Made by a program: the position numbers and the translations under genes | Part shown: one piece after another, positions 54,431 to 63,834 of the stretch | Layout: each line of letters starts with the position of its first letter | Numbering within the stretch: position 1 is the first letter of the stretch | NCBI RefSeq assembly: GCF_020148005.1 | Contig: NZ_JAGXFD010000002.1 | Location: forward strand, 186,001 to 250,000 | Length of the DNA: 64,000 nucleotides | Origin: Modicisalibacter tunisiensis | Lineage (GTDB): Bacteria; Pseudomonadota; Gammaproteobacteria; Pseudomonadales; Halomonadaceae | Direction of reading: 5' to 3' | Notes under the pieces: generated by a model | The model's database searches: none | Told to the model about the DNA's origin: nothing | Seen by the model: only the letters and a program-made list of their open reading frames with translations

Positions 54431-55120
54431 CTACACGAGGCCGCGTGCGACAAGGGCCTCGCGAATGATGGGCACCGGCGTCATCAGGTGCTCGCGCATG
54501 CGTTCGCAGGCCCGCTCGCTGTCGCGGGCCAGGATGGCGTCGACCAGGGCGGCGTGTTCGCGGCGCTTGGCTTCCAGCGCCGCCTCGGAAAAGACCGTCT
54601 CGCACAGCCACAGGTGCCGATAGCGCTCCGCCTGGTCGAACAGCGACTCGCGCACACGCAGCAGGAGCGGCGACTGGCAGCCGGCGACGATGGCGTAGTG
54701 AAACGCCTTGTGGCGGGCGTCCCAGACATCCAGCATCTCGTCGGCATTATGCACTTCCACCACCTTCGCCAGGGTATGCAGCTTGGCGAGGATGTCGGCC
54801 TCCCACTCGTCCCCGCCCCTGGCGATCGCCAGCTCGAGCATCAGCCCCTCGAGATGGGCCCGCGCATCGTAGATGTCGTTGAGTTCCTGCTCGGACATGC
54901 CGGCGACCCGATAGCCGCGCTGGCTGACCGCCGTCACCAGATGCTCGCCGACCAGTTGCGACAGCGCTTCGCGCACCGGCCCCACGCCCAGGTCATAGCG
55001 CGCCTTGAGCCGGCTCATCAGCAGCTTTTCACCGGGGGCGTAGACGCCGCGGATGATGTCGCGCTTGAGCTGGCGGTAGGCACTGATGGCCAGGTTGGGA
55101 CGCGGGGCGGGCTGGGTCAT
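54431..55120 (-). CDS. csiR: CsiR-like GntR repressor
   Basis: The 229-residue FadR-subfamily regulator has an N-terminal winged helix (AYRQLKRDIIRGVYAPGEKL, VGPVREALSQLVGEHLV) and a helical FCD ligand domain with metal-binding histidines (HKAFHYAIVAG, EHAALVDAI, MREHL). It is divergent from csiD, as in Escherichia coli and Pseudomonas, where the repressor is released by glutarate. AAGGA lies seven bases before the ATG at 55120; a longer frame upstream runs through the promoter and is rejected. Confidence 0.9.
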   Translation of the reverse strand: MTQPAPRPNLAISAYRQLKRDIIRGVYAPGEKLLMSRLKARYDLGVGPVREALSQLVGEHLVTAVSQRGYRVAGMSEQELNDIYDARAHLEGLMLELAIARGGDEWEADILAKLHTLAKVVEVHNADEMLDVWDARHKAFHYAIVAGCQSPLLLRVRESLFDQAERYRHLWLCETVFSEAALEAKRREHAALVDAILARDSERACERMREHLMTPVPIIREALVARGLV

Positions 55121-55207
55121 GAAGCATTCCTTGCGGCAGAGGGACCCATCATACCCAACTCCGGCGGGACCGGAAAAACGATGAAATTTCTCCAAAAACT
55201 TATAATT

Positions 55208-55236
55208 TTGACATATGAATAAAATGTAGATATTTT
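55208..55236 (+). promoter_or_regulatory. Sigma-70 promoter for csiD
   Basis: TTGACA, 17 bases, then TATTTT, in the AT-rich stretch between csiR and csiD. It places the transcription start about 45 bases before the csiD ATG. Repeats of ACAT and ATGT within it could be part of a CsiR operator. Confidence 0.6.
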
Positions 55237-55286
55237 TCCTCTCGTTGACCCACGATGCACGCCCTTGAACACCCAGGAGGTTCGCC

Positions 55287-56249
55287 ATGACAGCCCTGCC
55301 ATCACTCGCCGAGATCGATACCCATGGATTCCGGCTCGCCCCGCTGCCCCAGTCCCCCCGCCTGCTTCGGCTGACCCTCGAGGCACAGACGGTGACGGCC
55401 TTTCTCGATGCGGTCGACGACCTGCCCGTCCAGGCACTCGAGTACAAGTCCATGCTGCGCTTTCGCGTCGCCAGGGTGCTCGATGACCTGTGCCGCAACA
55501 CGCTGCAGCCGCTGCTGGTGGATACGCTGGTGGACCGCGCTCACGGGGCACTGCTGATCGATGCCGAGGGGGTGAATCAGGTCGAGCAGGTCGACGCGAT
55601 GATCAAGCTGTCGACCGCCGTGGCGCACTGCTTCGGGCGCTCCAACTTCGACGCCATGAGCGGCCAGTACTATGCGCGTTTCGTGGTGAGGAATGTCGAC
55701 GAGTCGGACAGCTACCTGCGCCAGCCGCACCGCGTGATGGAACTGCACAACGACGGCACCTTCGTCGAGCAGGACACCGACTACGTGCTGATGATGAAGA
55801 TCGACGAGCGGAACATGGAGGGCGGCAACTCGCTGCTGCTGCACCTGGATGACTGGGAGGATCTGGAGCGCTTCTACCACCATCCGCTGGCGCGCCGCGA
55901 GATGCGCTGGTCGGCGCCGCCCAGCAAGAAGGTCGCCCGCGACATCCATCACAGCGTGTTCGACGTCGATGCCGAGGGACGACCGGTGATGGCCTACATC
56001 GACCAGTTCGTGCAGCCCCGGGACTTCGAGGAGGGCAACTGGCTCACCGACCTCTCGGAATCCCTGGAGAGCAGCGACGCGCGCCTGTCACTGCCCGTCC
56101 CGGTCGGCAGCTTCCTGCTGATCAACAACCATTTCTGGCTGCACGGCCGCGACCGTTTCACTGCACATCCGGAGCTGCGCCGGGAACTGATGCGCCAGCG
56201 GGGCTACTTCACCCACAAGAAGACGCTGGCCACCTCACGGACCGAGTGA
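55287..56249 (+). CDS. csiD: Glutarate 2-hydroxylase CsiD (GlaH)
   Basis: The 320-residue Fe(II)/2-oxoglutarate-dependent dioxygenase turns glutarate into L-2-hydroxyglutarate and succinate. The iron ligands H154 and D156 (ELHNDGTF) and H286 (WLHGRDRF) match the Escherichia coli H160, D162 and H292. AGGAGG precedes the ATG. It is followed by lhgO, the enzyme that returns L-2-hydroxyglutarate to 2-oxoglutarate, so the pair burns glutarate made from lysine. Confidence 0.95.
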   Translation: MTALPSLAEIDTHGFRLAPLPQSPRLLRLTLEAQTVTAFLDAVDDLPVQALEYKSMLRFRVARVLDDLCRNTLQPLLVDTLVDRAHGALLIDAEGVNQVEQVDAMIKLSTAVAHCFGRSNFDAMSGQYYARFVVRNVDESDSYLRQPHRVMELHNDGTFVEQDTDYVLMMKIDERNMEGGNSLLLHLDDWEDLERFYHHPLARREMRWSAPPSKKVARDIHHSVFDVDAEGRPVMAYIDQFVQPRDFEEGNWLTDLSESLESSDARLSLPVPVGSFLLINNHFWLHGRDRFTAHPELRRELMRQRGYFTHKKTLATSRTE

Positions 56250-56336
56250 GCCATCCGCCAGGCCACCCCACCCCCACAATAGAGCAATCGTCGTTGGCTC
56301 CGGCAAGGGGCGCCGGGGACAGGTCATAGAGGGGGT

Positions 56337-56409
56337 CCGACGCCATGGCCGGAAAGTGTTCCCTTCCCTTCCGGCATTTCCGCCATCCATGGCGGTCAGA
56401 TGGCGTCGG
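56337..56409 (+). other. Folded intergenic element between csiD and lhgO
   Basis: A perfect ten-base closing stem (CCGACGCCAT at 56337-56346 with ATGGCGTCGG at 56400-56409) encloses two inner hairpins: GCCGGAA/TTCCGGC (56348-56375) and CCGCC/GGCGG (56380-56395). Together they form a three-way junction in the 272-base gap between csiD and lhgO. No known riboswitch class is recognised. It could be a processing or stability signal, or a DNA palindrome for a protein. Confidence 0.5.
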
Positions 56410-56521
56410 TAGCGCCCAGGGACGGGTTCACAGCACCCCCTTGAAGACCTGTCGACGGATCCGCCCCTGGCGACAACACCTAACGGCGATACCCCTGACT
56501 CCCTCAACCTGCGAGATTCCG

Positions 56522-57718
56522 GTGTACGATTTCATCATCATCGGCGGCGGCATTCTGGGCATGTCGACCGCCATGCAGCTCATCGAAGCCTACCCCGACC
56601 GGCGCATGCTGGTCCTCGAGAAGGAAGGCGGGCCGGCGCATCACCAGACCGGCCACAACAGCGGCGTCATCCATGCCGGCGTCTACTACGCGCCGGGCAG
56701 CCTCAAGGCGCGCTTCTGCCTGGCCGGCAACCGCGCCACCAAGGCCTTCTGCGATACCCACGACGTCGCCTACGAAACCTGCGGCAAGCTGCTGGTCGCC
56801 ACCAACGACGTGGAAATGACCCGCATGCAGTCGATCTGGGAGCGTACCGGCGCCAACGGACTGGAGCGCGAGTGGCTGAGCGCCGAGGCACTGCGCGAGA
56901 GAGAACCCGATATCACCGGTGTCGGCGGCATCTTCGTGCCCTCGAGCGGCATCGTCGACTACGCCGAGGTCACCGCCCGGATGGCCGACGTCTTTCGCCA
57001 CGCCGGCGGCGAGATCCGCTACGACGCGGAAGTGACCGCCCTGGAGGAACGCCGCGACGAGGTGGTGGTGACCAGCTCGCAGGGCACCTTCACCACCCGC
57101 CATCTGGTCTCCTGCTCCGGCCTGATGGCCGACCGCACGGTGCGCATGCTGGGCCTGACGCCCGCCTTCACCATCTGCCCCTTCCGCGGCGAGTACTACC
57201 TTCTGCCCCCGCAGCACAACACCATCGTCAATCACCTCATCTACCCCATCCCCGATCCCGGGATGCCGTTTCTCGGCGTGCACCTGACCCGCATGATCGA
57301 CGGCACGGTGACCGTGGGCCCCAACGCCGTGCTGGCCTTCAAGCGCGAGGGCTATCGCAAGCGCGACATCTCGCTGCGCGACCTGCTCGCCATGGGCACC
57401 AACCCCGGCATTCGCCGGGTGCTGCGCAGCCACTGGCGCGCCGGGCTCCACGAGATGAAGAACTCGCTCTTCAAGGGCGGCTATCTTGAGGAGGTGCGCA
57501 AGTACTGCCCGAGCCTGACGGCCGACGACCTGACGCCCTACCCGGCCGGCGTCCGTGCCCAGGCGGTGTCCCGCGACGGGGAGCTGATCGACGACTTCCT
57601 GTTCGTCAACACGGCCCGCACCGTCAACGTCTGCAACGCCCCCTCTCCCGCCGCGACCTCGGCCATCCCGATCGGCGCGCACATCGTCGAGAAGGTCAGG
57701 GCCCAGGTGGACGCCTGA
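56522..57718 (+). CDS. lhgO: L-2-hydroxyglutarate oxidase/dehydrogenase
   Basis: The 398-residue FAD-dependent enzyme oxidises L-2-hydroxyglutarate to 2-oxoglutarate and passes electrons to the quinone pool. The dinucleotide motif is IIIGGGILGMSTAMQL, with HNSGVIHAGVYYAPGSLKARFC the typical flavin-region signature. The start is GTG 56522 (VYDFIIIGGG), where homologs begin MYDF; the frame is open further upstream only through the structured gap. Confidence 0.94.
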   Translation: MYDFIIIGGGILGMSTAMQLIEAYPDRRMLVLEKEGGPAHHQTGHNSGVIHAGVYYAPGSLKARFCLAGNRATKAFCDTHDVAYETCGKLLVATNDVEMTRMQSIWERTGANGLEREWLSAEALREREPDITGVGGIFVPSSGIVDYAEVTARMADVFRHAGGEIRYDAEVTALEERRDEVVVTSSQGTFTTRHLVSCSGLMADRTVRMLGLTPAFTICPFRGEYYLLPPQHNTIVNHLIYPIPDPGMPFLGVHLTRMIDGTVTVGPNAVLAFKREGYRKRDISLRDLLAMGTNPGIRRVLRSHWRAGLHEMKNSLFKGGYLEEVRKYCPSLTADDLTPYPAGVRAQAVSRDGELIDDFLFVNTARTVNVCNAPSPAATSAIPIGAHIVEKVRAQVDA

Positions 57719-57740
57719 GCGTCGCCAGCCGTGCAGGCGA

Positions 57741-59225
57741 TCATCGCGGTGCCGCGTGCCGGGCACCGCGACGGCGCGACGCCTTCAGATGACGCTTCAG
57801 GGCACGGCGCAGCCGATCGGCCTCGTGGCGCAACCCGTCGCCGGAGACCATGCCGATGCCCATCACCAGCCCGCGGCGAGGGTCGTCCCGCCCGCAGGCC
57901 AGGCTCAACGGGCGCACCACCAGCTGCGCCTCGAGCAGCCGCTGGGTCAGCGCCACATCATCGATCTCGGGATCGAGCTCGAGACACAGGCTGATGGTGC
58001 CGCTGGGCGCGGATAGCCGCCTGACGCCGGGCAGGTCGTAGAGCCGGTCGTGGAGGACCTGCTGACGGGCGAGGTAGTCCCGACGAATGCGCCGGTTCCA
58101 GGCATCCAGGTCCCCGTCGTCGATGAACTGCGCCAGCACCGCCTGGTCCATCATCCGCCCCTCGCGGAAGACCTCGCTGCGCAGCCGGTTGAGCGGGTCC
58201 GCCAGCCCGCGCGGCACCACCAGGTAGCCCAGCCGCAGCCCGGGAAACAGCAGCTTGGAAAACGTGCCCACCAGCACGCCGGCGCTGCCCTGCGGATCGA
58301 AGAGCAGGTCACTGCCGCCGTCGTCGGCGAACTCGTAATCGTCCTCGATGACGAACGACGCCCCCACCTCGCGACACAGCGCCCGCTTGTCCGCGGTCCG
58401 CGTCGGCACGCCCAGCGGGTAGTGATGGCTGCCGGTGAAATAGGCCAGGTGCACCGGCTGCGAGGCGGTGCGCGGCACATACCCCGACTCGGGATGCCAG
58501 GCCAGGGTCTCGACCTCGAGCCCCGCCGCCATGAAGACGTTGCGCGCCCCCCAGTAGCAGGGGGAGTCGAGCAGTACCCGCTGGCCGGCATCGGCCAGCG
58601 CCAGCGTGCACAGCTCGATGCCGTGATGCGCGCCTTCGGTGATGATGATCTGGTCGGTGTCGCAGCGGATGCCGCGCCAGCGCTGCAGGAAGTCGCGAAT
58701 CGCGCGCTTGAGCGGGCCGTACCCGCCGGTGGAATAGGACAGCAGCAGGGTGTTCTGCGGCACGGTGACGCTGGCATAGAGCGAGCGCCACTTGCGCATC
58801 GGGAAGTGCGCGATGTCGGGGATACCGGGCATGAAGGCGCCGCTCTGGATCGAACTGGCCCCGGGGCTGGCCAGTACCGCCCGCGCTCGTGCCGACAGCG
58901 CCGCCTCGCCGGAAGGCGACAGCGCGGCCTCCGCCAGCGGGGTCACCGGTGCCTGACAGGGCCGGCACACCCAGGTCCCGCTGCCCTGCCCGGTCACCAG
59001 CAGGCCCTCGTCGATGAGCCGCTGCAGGGCCTTGACCAGGGTGCCGCGCGCCAGCCCCAGTCGGGCGCAGATGCGCCGCTGGGAGGGCAGGCGCACCCCG
59101 CCGGGCCAGTGCGAATGAATCACGCCGCGCAGGGCCTGCTCGACACGCACCTGCTTGCCGAGACTCTCGGGCTGTCGCTGATAGGCGGCCCACAACGCGC
59201 TCAGTCGGGCCTCTTGCGTTGCCAT
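57741..59225 (-). CDS. MocR/GabR-type PLP-binding regulator
   Basis: The 494-residue regulator joins an N-terminal GntR winged helix (about 10-80; GGVRLPSQRRICARLGLARGT) to an aminotransferase-like domain that binds PLP through the lysine in GTFSKLLFPGLRLGYLV. It is divergent from an APC permease-gabD-gabT unit and two direct repeats lie between, the arrangement known for GabR. The likely inducer is GABA or 5-aminovalerate, with PLP as cofactor. The ATG at 59225 follows GGAGG. Confidence 0.9.
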   Translation of the reverse strand: MATQEARLSALWAAYQRQPESLGKQVRVEQALRGVIHSHWPGGVRLPSQRRICARLGLARGTLVKALQRLIDEGLLVTGQGSGTWVCRPCQAPVTPLAEAALSPSGEAALSARARAVLASPGASSIQSGAFMPGIPDIAHFPMRKWRSLYASVTVPQNTLLLSYSTGGYGPLKRAIRDFLQRWRGIRCDTDQIIITEGAHHGIELCTLALADAGQRVLLDSPCYWGARNVFMAAGLEVETLAWHPESGYVPRTASQPVHLAYFTGSHHYPLGVPTRTADKRALCREVGASFVIEDDYEFADDGGSDLLFDPQGSAGVLVGTFSKLLFPGLRLGYLVVPRGLADPLNRLRSEVFREGRMMDQAVLAQFIDDGDLDAWNRRIRRDYLARQQVLHDRLYDLPGVRRLSAPSGTISLCLELDPEIDDVALTQRLLEAQLVVRPLSLACGRDDPRRGLVMGIGMVSGDGLRHEADRLRRALKRHLKASRRRGARHAAPR

Positions 59226-59273
59226 GGTGTCTTTTTCCTCCCCGCCAGACGCCCATTCTCGGCGCGCACCGGC

Positions 59274-59306
59274 AATTGGTCCAGTCGAACGCCGAATTGG
59301 TCTATT
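59274..59306. promoter_or_regulatory. Direct repeats for the MocR regulator
   Basis: AATTGGTC occurs at 59274-59281 and 59295-59302, extended as AATTGGTCnAnTC. The repeats are 21 bases apart, two turns of the helix. A hairpin GGCACGCT-GCT-AGCGTGCC (59318-59336) follows on the permease side. MocR/GabR proteins bind direct repeats in exactly this divergent setting. Confidence 0.6.
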
Positions 59307-59406
59307 CAATGCCGACCGGCACGCTGCTAGCGTGCCTTCAGGATCGGACCTGCAAGGTAAGTCGGTCCTCACCATGACAACATCAAGAAACCCGGATTGG
59401 ACAACA

Positions 59407-60834
59407 ATGATGCAAGACACTTCCCATCAGACGGACAAGCTCGTCCGCGTGCTGGCCCGAGGCGACGTGCTCGCCCTGGCCTTCGGCGCCATGATCGGCT
59501 GGGGCTGGATCGTGCTCACCGGTACCGCCATCCTGGATGCCGGCAGCCTCGGCGCGATTCTCGCCTTCATCGTCGGCGGCATCGCCGTGCTGCTGGTCGG
59601 CCTGACCTACGCCGAACTGGCCGCCGCCATGCCCAAGGTCGGCGGCGAGCACGTCTACAGCTATCGGGCGCTGGGCCATTTCGCCTCCTTCATCTGCACC
59701 TGGAGCATCGTGCTCGGCTACGTCGGTGTCGTCTCCTTCGAGGCGGTGGCCCTGCCGACGGTGGTCGAGCAGCTGCTTCCCGGCTATGCCGTCGGCCACC
59801 TGTGGACCGTCGCCGGCTGGGACGTCAAGGCCAGCTGGGTGGCGGTCGGCGTGATCGGCTCGCTGGTCATGATGACCATCAACTACCTCGGCATCTCGAC
59901 GGCGGCGCTGATCCAGAAGCTGGTCACCGGCCTGATCCTGGTGGTCGGCGTGCTGTTCATCACCGGCGCGCTGTTCACCGGCGACGGCATCAACATGACC
60001 CCGCTGTTCAACCACGGCGCCGACGGCGGCCTGGCCGGCGGCATCATGGCGGTCATGGTGATGGTGCCCTTCCTGTTCGTCGGCTTCGACGTGATTCCCC
60101 AGGCCGCCGAGGAGATCAACCTGCCGTTCCGCGACATCGGCAAGGTGCTGATCGTCTCGGTGATGATGGCGGTGGCCTGGTACGCGCTGATCATTCTCGG
60201 CACCAGCCTGATGCTCGGCCACGACACCCTGGTCGAGAGCTCGTTGAGCGTGCCCGATGCCATGGCCGTCGTCATGGGCAGCCCGTGGGGCAGCAAGCTC
60301 ATGGTGCTGGCCGGGATCGCGGGCATCATCACCAGCTGGAACGCCTTCTACATCGGCGGCTCCCGCGCCATCTACGCGCTGGCCCACTCGGGCATGCTGC
60401 CGGCCTTCCTCGCCAGGCTGCATCCCACCCACAAGACGCCCACCAACGCCATCCTGATGATCGGCCTGCTGTCGATGCTCGCCCCCCTGCTGGGTCGTCC
60501 GGCGATGGTCTGGCTGGTCGACGCCGGCGGCCTGGGCATCGTCATCGCCTACCTGTTCGTGGCGCTGTCCTTCATGGTCCTGCGGGTCCGCGAGCCGGAC
60601 ATGGAGCGTCCCTTCCGGGTCGGCAACGCCAAGCTGGTGGGCAGCCTGGCCGTGGCCTTCTCCTTCATCATGGCCTGCCTCTACCTGCCGGGCAGCCCCT
60701 CCGCCCTGACCGGTACCGAATGGCTGATCTTCGGCATCTGGATGGTAGCCGGGCTGGCGATGTACGGCTACGCGCTGAGCCGCTACGGACGGGACTACAG
60801 CAACCAAGTCATGCAAGACGTTTACGTACGCTGA
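59407..60834 (+). CDS. APC-superfamily amino acid permease
   Basis: The 475-residue inner-membrane transporter has about twelve helices. The first, VLALAFGAMIGWGWIVLTGTAI, carries the unwound substrate-binding glycine stretch of APC transporters; AAEEINLPFRDIG is the cytoplasmic loop typical of amine/amino-acid permeases. Being upstream of gabD- and gabT-like genes and divergent from a GabR-type regulator, it probably imports GABA, 5-aminovalerate or a diamine. Start at 59407 (MMQDTS) fits homologs; ATG 59374 is an alternative. Confidence 0.85.
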   Translation: MMQDTSHQTDKLVRVLARGDVLALAFGAMIGWGWIVLTGTAILDAGSLGAILAFIVGGIAVLLVGLTYAELAAAMPKVGGEHVYSYRALGHFASFICTWSIVLGYVGVVSFEAVALPTVVEQLLPGYAVGHLWTVAGWDVKASWVAVGVIGSLVMMTINYLGISTAALIQKLVTGLILVVGVLFITGALFTGDGINMTPLFNHGADGGLAGGIMAVMVMVPFLFVGFDVIPQAAEEINLPFRDIGKVLIVSVMMAVAWYALIILGTSLMLGHDTLVESSLSVPDAMAVVMGSPWGSKLMVLAGIAGIITSWNAFYIGGSRAIYALAHSGMLPAFLARLHPTHKTPTNAILMIGLLSMLAPLLGRPAMVWLVDAGGLGIVIAYLFVALSFMVLRVREPDMERPFRVGNAKLVGSLAVAFSFIMACLYLPGSPSALTGTEWLIFGIWMVAGLAMYGYALSRYGRDYSNQVMQDVYVR

Positions 60835-60847
60835 GGAAAGACGCTCC

Positions 60848-62296
60848 ATGATCGACCTGTTCACCCAAGGTCAGCCCGTCGATGCCTGCATCGACGGCGA
60901 GTGGCGCCCCGGGCGGCGCCGCTTCCCGGTCACCGATCCCGCCAGCGGCGAGACGCTGGCGCAGGTCGCCGATCTCGACGCCACCGATGCCCGCGATGCC
61001 GTGGCCGCCGCCCACCGGGCACTGCCGGCCTGGCGCGCTACCCCGGTGAAGGAACGCAGCCGGCGGCTGCGCGCCTGGTTCGACGCCATCGTCGAGGCCG
61101 GCGAGGCCCTCGCCGAGCTGATGACGCGCGAGCAGGGCAAGCCGCTCGCCGAGTCCCGGGGCGAGGTGACCTACGGCGCCTCGTTCGTCGAATTCTTCGC
61201 CGAACAGGCCAAGACCCTGAGCGGCGAGACGCTGCCCATGCAGAGTCCGGACAAGCGCATGCTGGTCACCCGCGAGCCGGTCGGCGTGGTCGCGGCCATC
61301 ACGCCGTGGAACTTCCCGCTGGCGATGATCACCCGCAAGTGCGCCCCGGCGATCGCCGCCGGCTGCACGGTGGTGATCAAGCCCGCCGAGGCGACCCCGC
61401 TGACCGCACTGGCGCTGGCCCGGCTGGCTGAACAGGCCGGCCTCCCGGCCGGCGTGCTCAATGTGGTCACCAGCGAGCGTCCCGGGGCGATCGGCGAGGT
61501 GCTGACCACCGATCCGCGGGTGCGCAAGGTGTCGTTCACCGGTTCCACCCCGGTCGGCAAGACCCTGCTGGCCCAGTGCGCAAGTACGGTCAAGAAGACC
61601 GCCATGGAGCTGGGCGGCAACGCGCCGTTCATCGTCTTCGACGATGCCGACCTGGACGCCGCCGTCGACGGCGCGATCGCCGCCAAGTTCCGCAACGCCG
61701 GGCAGACCTGCGTGTGCACCAATCGCTTCCTGGTGCAGTCGGGCGTCTACGAGGCCTTCCTCGACAAGCTGACCGCCCGCGTGACGGCCCTCAAGGTCGG
61801 CGACGGCCGCGAGCCGGGCGTGCAGATCGGCCCGCTCATCAACGCCGCCGCAGTGGACAAGGTCCGGCGGCATGTCGGCGACGCGCTGGCAAAGGGCGCC
61901 CGCCTGCTGTGCGGCGGCGAGCCCCACCCCACGGGCGCGCAGTTCTTCACGCCCACGGTGATCGCCGACGCCACCCGCGACATGGCCGTCGCCGAGGAAG
62001 AGACCTTCGGCCCGCTGGCCCCGGTGTTCCGCTTCGACAGCGACGAGGAGGCCATCACCCTGGCCAACGACACCCCCTTCGGCCTGGCCGCCTACTTCTA
62101 CAGCCGCGACTACCGGCGCATCTTCCACACCCTGGAAGCCCTGGAGTACGGCATGGTGGGCGTCAACGAAGGGCTCATCTCCACCGAGCTGGCCCCCTTC
62201 GGGGGCATCAAGGAATCGGGGCTGGGCCGCGAGGGCTCGCATCACGGCCTCGAGGAGTTTACCGAGTTGAAGTACGCCTGCCTCGGCGGCCTCTAG
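60848..62296 (+). CDS. gabD: Succinate/glutarate-semialdehyde dehydrogenase
   Basis: The 482-residue aldehyde dehydrogenase has the catalytic C288 in the GabD-type signature NAGQTCVCTNRF and general base E254 in MELGGNAPF. Residue numbers are the same as in Escherichia coli GabD. In pseudomonads the same family enzyme DavD oxidises glutarate semialdehyde from 5-aminovalerate. With csiD and lhgO only 3 kb away, DavD-like use is plausible. AGGAAAG precedes the ATG. Confidence 0.93.
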   Translation: MIDLFTQGQPVDACIDGEWRPGRRRFPVTDPASGETLAQVADLDATDARDAVAAAHRALPAWRATPVKERSRRLRAWFDAIVEAGEALAELMTREQGKPLAESRGEVTYGASFVEFFAEQAKTLSGETLPMQSPDKRMLVTREPVGVVAAITPWNFPLAMITRKCAPAIAAGCTVVIKPAEATPLTALALARLAEQAGLPAGVLNVVTSERPGAIGEVLTTDPRVRKVSFTGSTPVGKTLLAQCASTVKKTAMELGGNAPFIVFDDADLDAAVDGAIAAKFRNAGQTCVCTNRFLVQSGVYEAFLDKLTARVTALKVGDGREPGVQIGPLINAAAVDKVRRHVGDALAKGARLLCGGEPHPTGAQFFTPTVIADATRDMAVAEEETFGPLAPVFRFDSDEEAITLANDTPFGLAAYFYSRDYRRIFHTLEALEYGMVGVNEGLISTELAPFGGIKESGLGREGSHHGLEEFTELKYACLGGL

Positions 62297-62510
62297 GACA
62301 AAAACGGGCTGCGCTCGGCCAGGCGGTGTTGAGCCAGCGACGCGACATGCTCATGGACAGACGTCCACTGCGCTGTCACCTCGCTGTCTCGCCTACCCTG
62401 GCCGTCGCTCGCCACGCTTTTGTTGCGGTCGACGTCACTCAATCCAAACAAACCATCGCTTCCCTGCCGCCGAATGAGGGCGGCTACGCCCTGCCATGGA
62501 GCTTACCTGC

Positions 62511-63788
62511 ATGACCAATGCCGAACTCAACGCCCTGAAGGACCAGTACGTCGCCAGCGGCGCCGCCTCGCCCACCACCGTCTTCGCCGATCGCGCCGAG
62601 AACGCCGAGATCTGGGACGCCGACGGCCGCCGCTGGATCGACTTCGCCGGCGGCATCGGCGTGCTCAACCTGGGCCATCGCCATCCCCGGGTGGTCGAGG
62701 CCGTCAAGGCCCAGCTCGACCGCGTGATGCATACCTGCGCCACGGTAATGCCCTATGCGCCCTACGTGCAGCTGGCCCGGCGGCTGTGCGAACTGACCCC
62801 GACCCGCGACGCGGCGCGCAAGGCGCTGCTGGTCAACACCGGCGCCGAGGCGCTGGAGAACGCCGTCAAGATCGCCCGCGCCGCCACCGGCCGCAGCGGC
62901 GTGATCTGCTTCGACGGCAGCTTCCACGGGCGCACCTTCATGACGCTGGCCATGACCGGCAAGGTCATGCCCTACAAGAACGACTTCGGCCCCATGCCGG
63001 GTGACGTCTATCGCGCACCCTACCCCAACCCGCTGCACGGCATCAGCGACGACGAAGCCCTGGCCGGCCTGAAGAAGGTCTTCAAGACCGACATCGCCCC
63101 GCATCGCACCGCCGCGATCGTCATCGAGCCGGTGCAGGGCGAGGGCGGCTTCTACATCGCCTCGACCTACTTCCTCGAGCAGCTGCGCGCGCTGTGCGAC
63201 GAGCACGGCATCCTGCTGATCGTCGACGAGGTGCAGTCCGGCTTCGCGCGGACCGGCAAGCTGTTCGCCATCGAGCACAGCGGCGTCGCGCCGGACATCG
63301 TCACCATGGCCAAGAGCCTGGCCGACGGCATGCCGCTGTCGGCGGTGGTCGGCAACGCCGCGGTCATGGATGCCTCCGGCCCCAACTCGCTGGGCGGCAC
63401 CTACAGCGGCAACCCGCTGGCCTGCGCCGCGGCGCTGGCGGTCATCGAGGCCATCGAGGAGGAGGACATCCTCGCCAGGAGCGAGCGCCTGGGCCGGGCC
63501 CTGGCCGAGCGCTTCACGACCTGGGAAAGCCGCTTCGGCGCCGTCGCCCACGCTCGCCACCTGGGTGCCATGGCGGCCTTCGAGTTCGTCGACCCGGCCA
63601 GCGGCGCCCCGGACCCGGCACTGACCCAGGCGGTATGTGCCAAGGCCCGCGAGAAGGGGCTGATCCTGCTCTCCTGCGGCTTCTACGCCAACACCATCCG
63701 CATCCTGGTGCCGCTGACCGCCGAGGGCAGCCTGGTCGAGGAAGGCCTGGACATCGTCGAGTCGGCGATCGCCGAGCTGGCCGGCTGA
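62511..63788 (+). CDS. gabT: 4-Aminobutyrate/5-aminovalerate aminotransferase
   Basis: The 425-residue class III transaminase has the PLP lysine K268 in TMAKSLADGMPLS, the same number as in Escherichia coli GabT, with VNTGAEALENAVKIARAATGR and VIEPVQGEGGFY. It converts GABA or 5-aminovalerate and 2-oxoglutarate to the semialdehyde and glutamate. GGAG nine bases before ATG 62511 favours this start over one five codons upstream. The 214-base gap after gabD may contain a separate promoter. Confidence 0.94.
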   Translation: MTNAELNALKDQYVASGAASPTTVFADRAENAEIWDADGRRWIDFAGGIGVLNLGHRHPRVVEAVKAQLDRVMHTCATVMPYAPYVQLARRLCELTPTRDAARKALLVNTGAEALENAVKIARAATGRSGVICFDGSFHGRTFMTLAMTGKVMPYKNDFGPMPGDVYRAPYPNPLHGISDDEALAGLKKVFKTDIAPHRTAAIVIEPVQGEGGFYIASTYFLEQLRALCDEHGILLIVDEVQSGFARTGKLFAIEHSGVAPDIVTMAKSLADGMPLSAVVGNAAVMDASGPNSLGGTYSGNPLACAAALAVIEAIEEEDILARSERLGRALAERFTTWESRFGAVAHARHLGAMAAFEFVDPASGAPDPALTQAVCAKAREKGLILLSCGFYANTIRILVPLTAEGSLVEEGLDIVESAIAELAG

Positions 63789-63807
63789 TAGCGCCACCGC
63801 CTCGGCC

Positions 63808-63834
63808 CGACGCCACCCTCAGCGGGTGGCGTCG
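63808..63834. terminator. Hairpin between convergent gabT and slipin genes
   Basis: CGACGCCACCC, loop TCAGC, GGGTGGCGTCG (11 pairs), followed on the plus strand by TCGTTTC. It lies 20 bases past the gabT stop and includes the last codons of the convergent slipin gene, whose stop codon sits in the loop. Confidence 0.6.

Noticed and set aside
56235-56507. 90-codon minus-strand frame in the csiD-lhgO gap
   Set aside because: It runs through the folded element, has no ribosome site and no similarity to any family I recognise.
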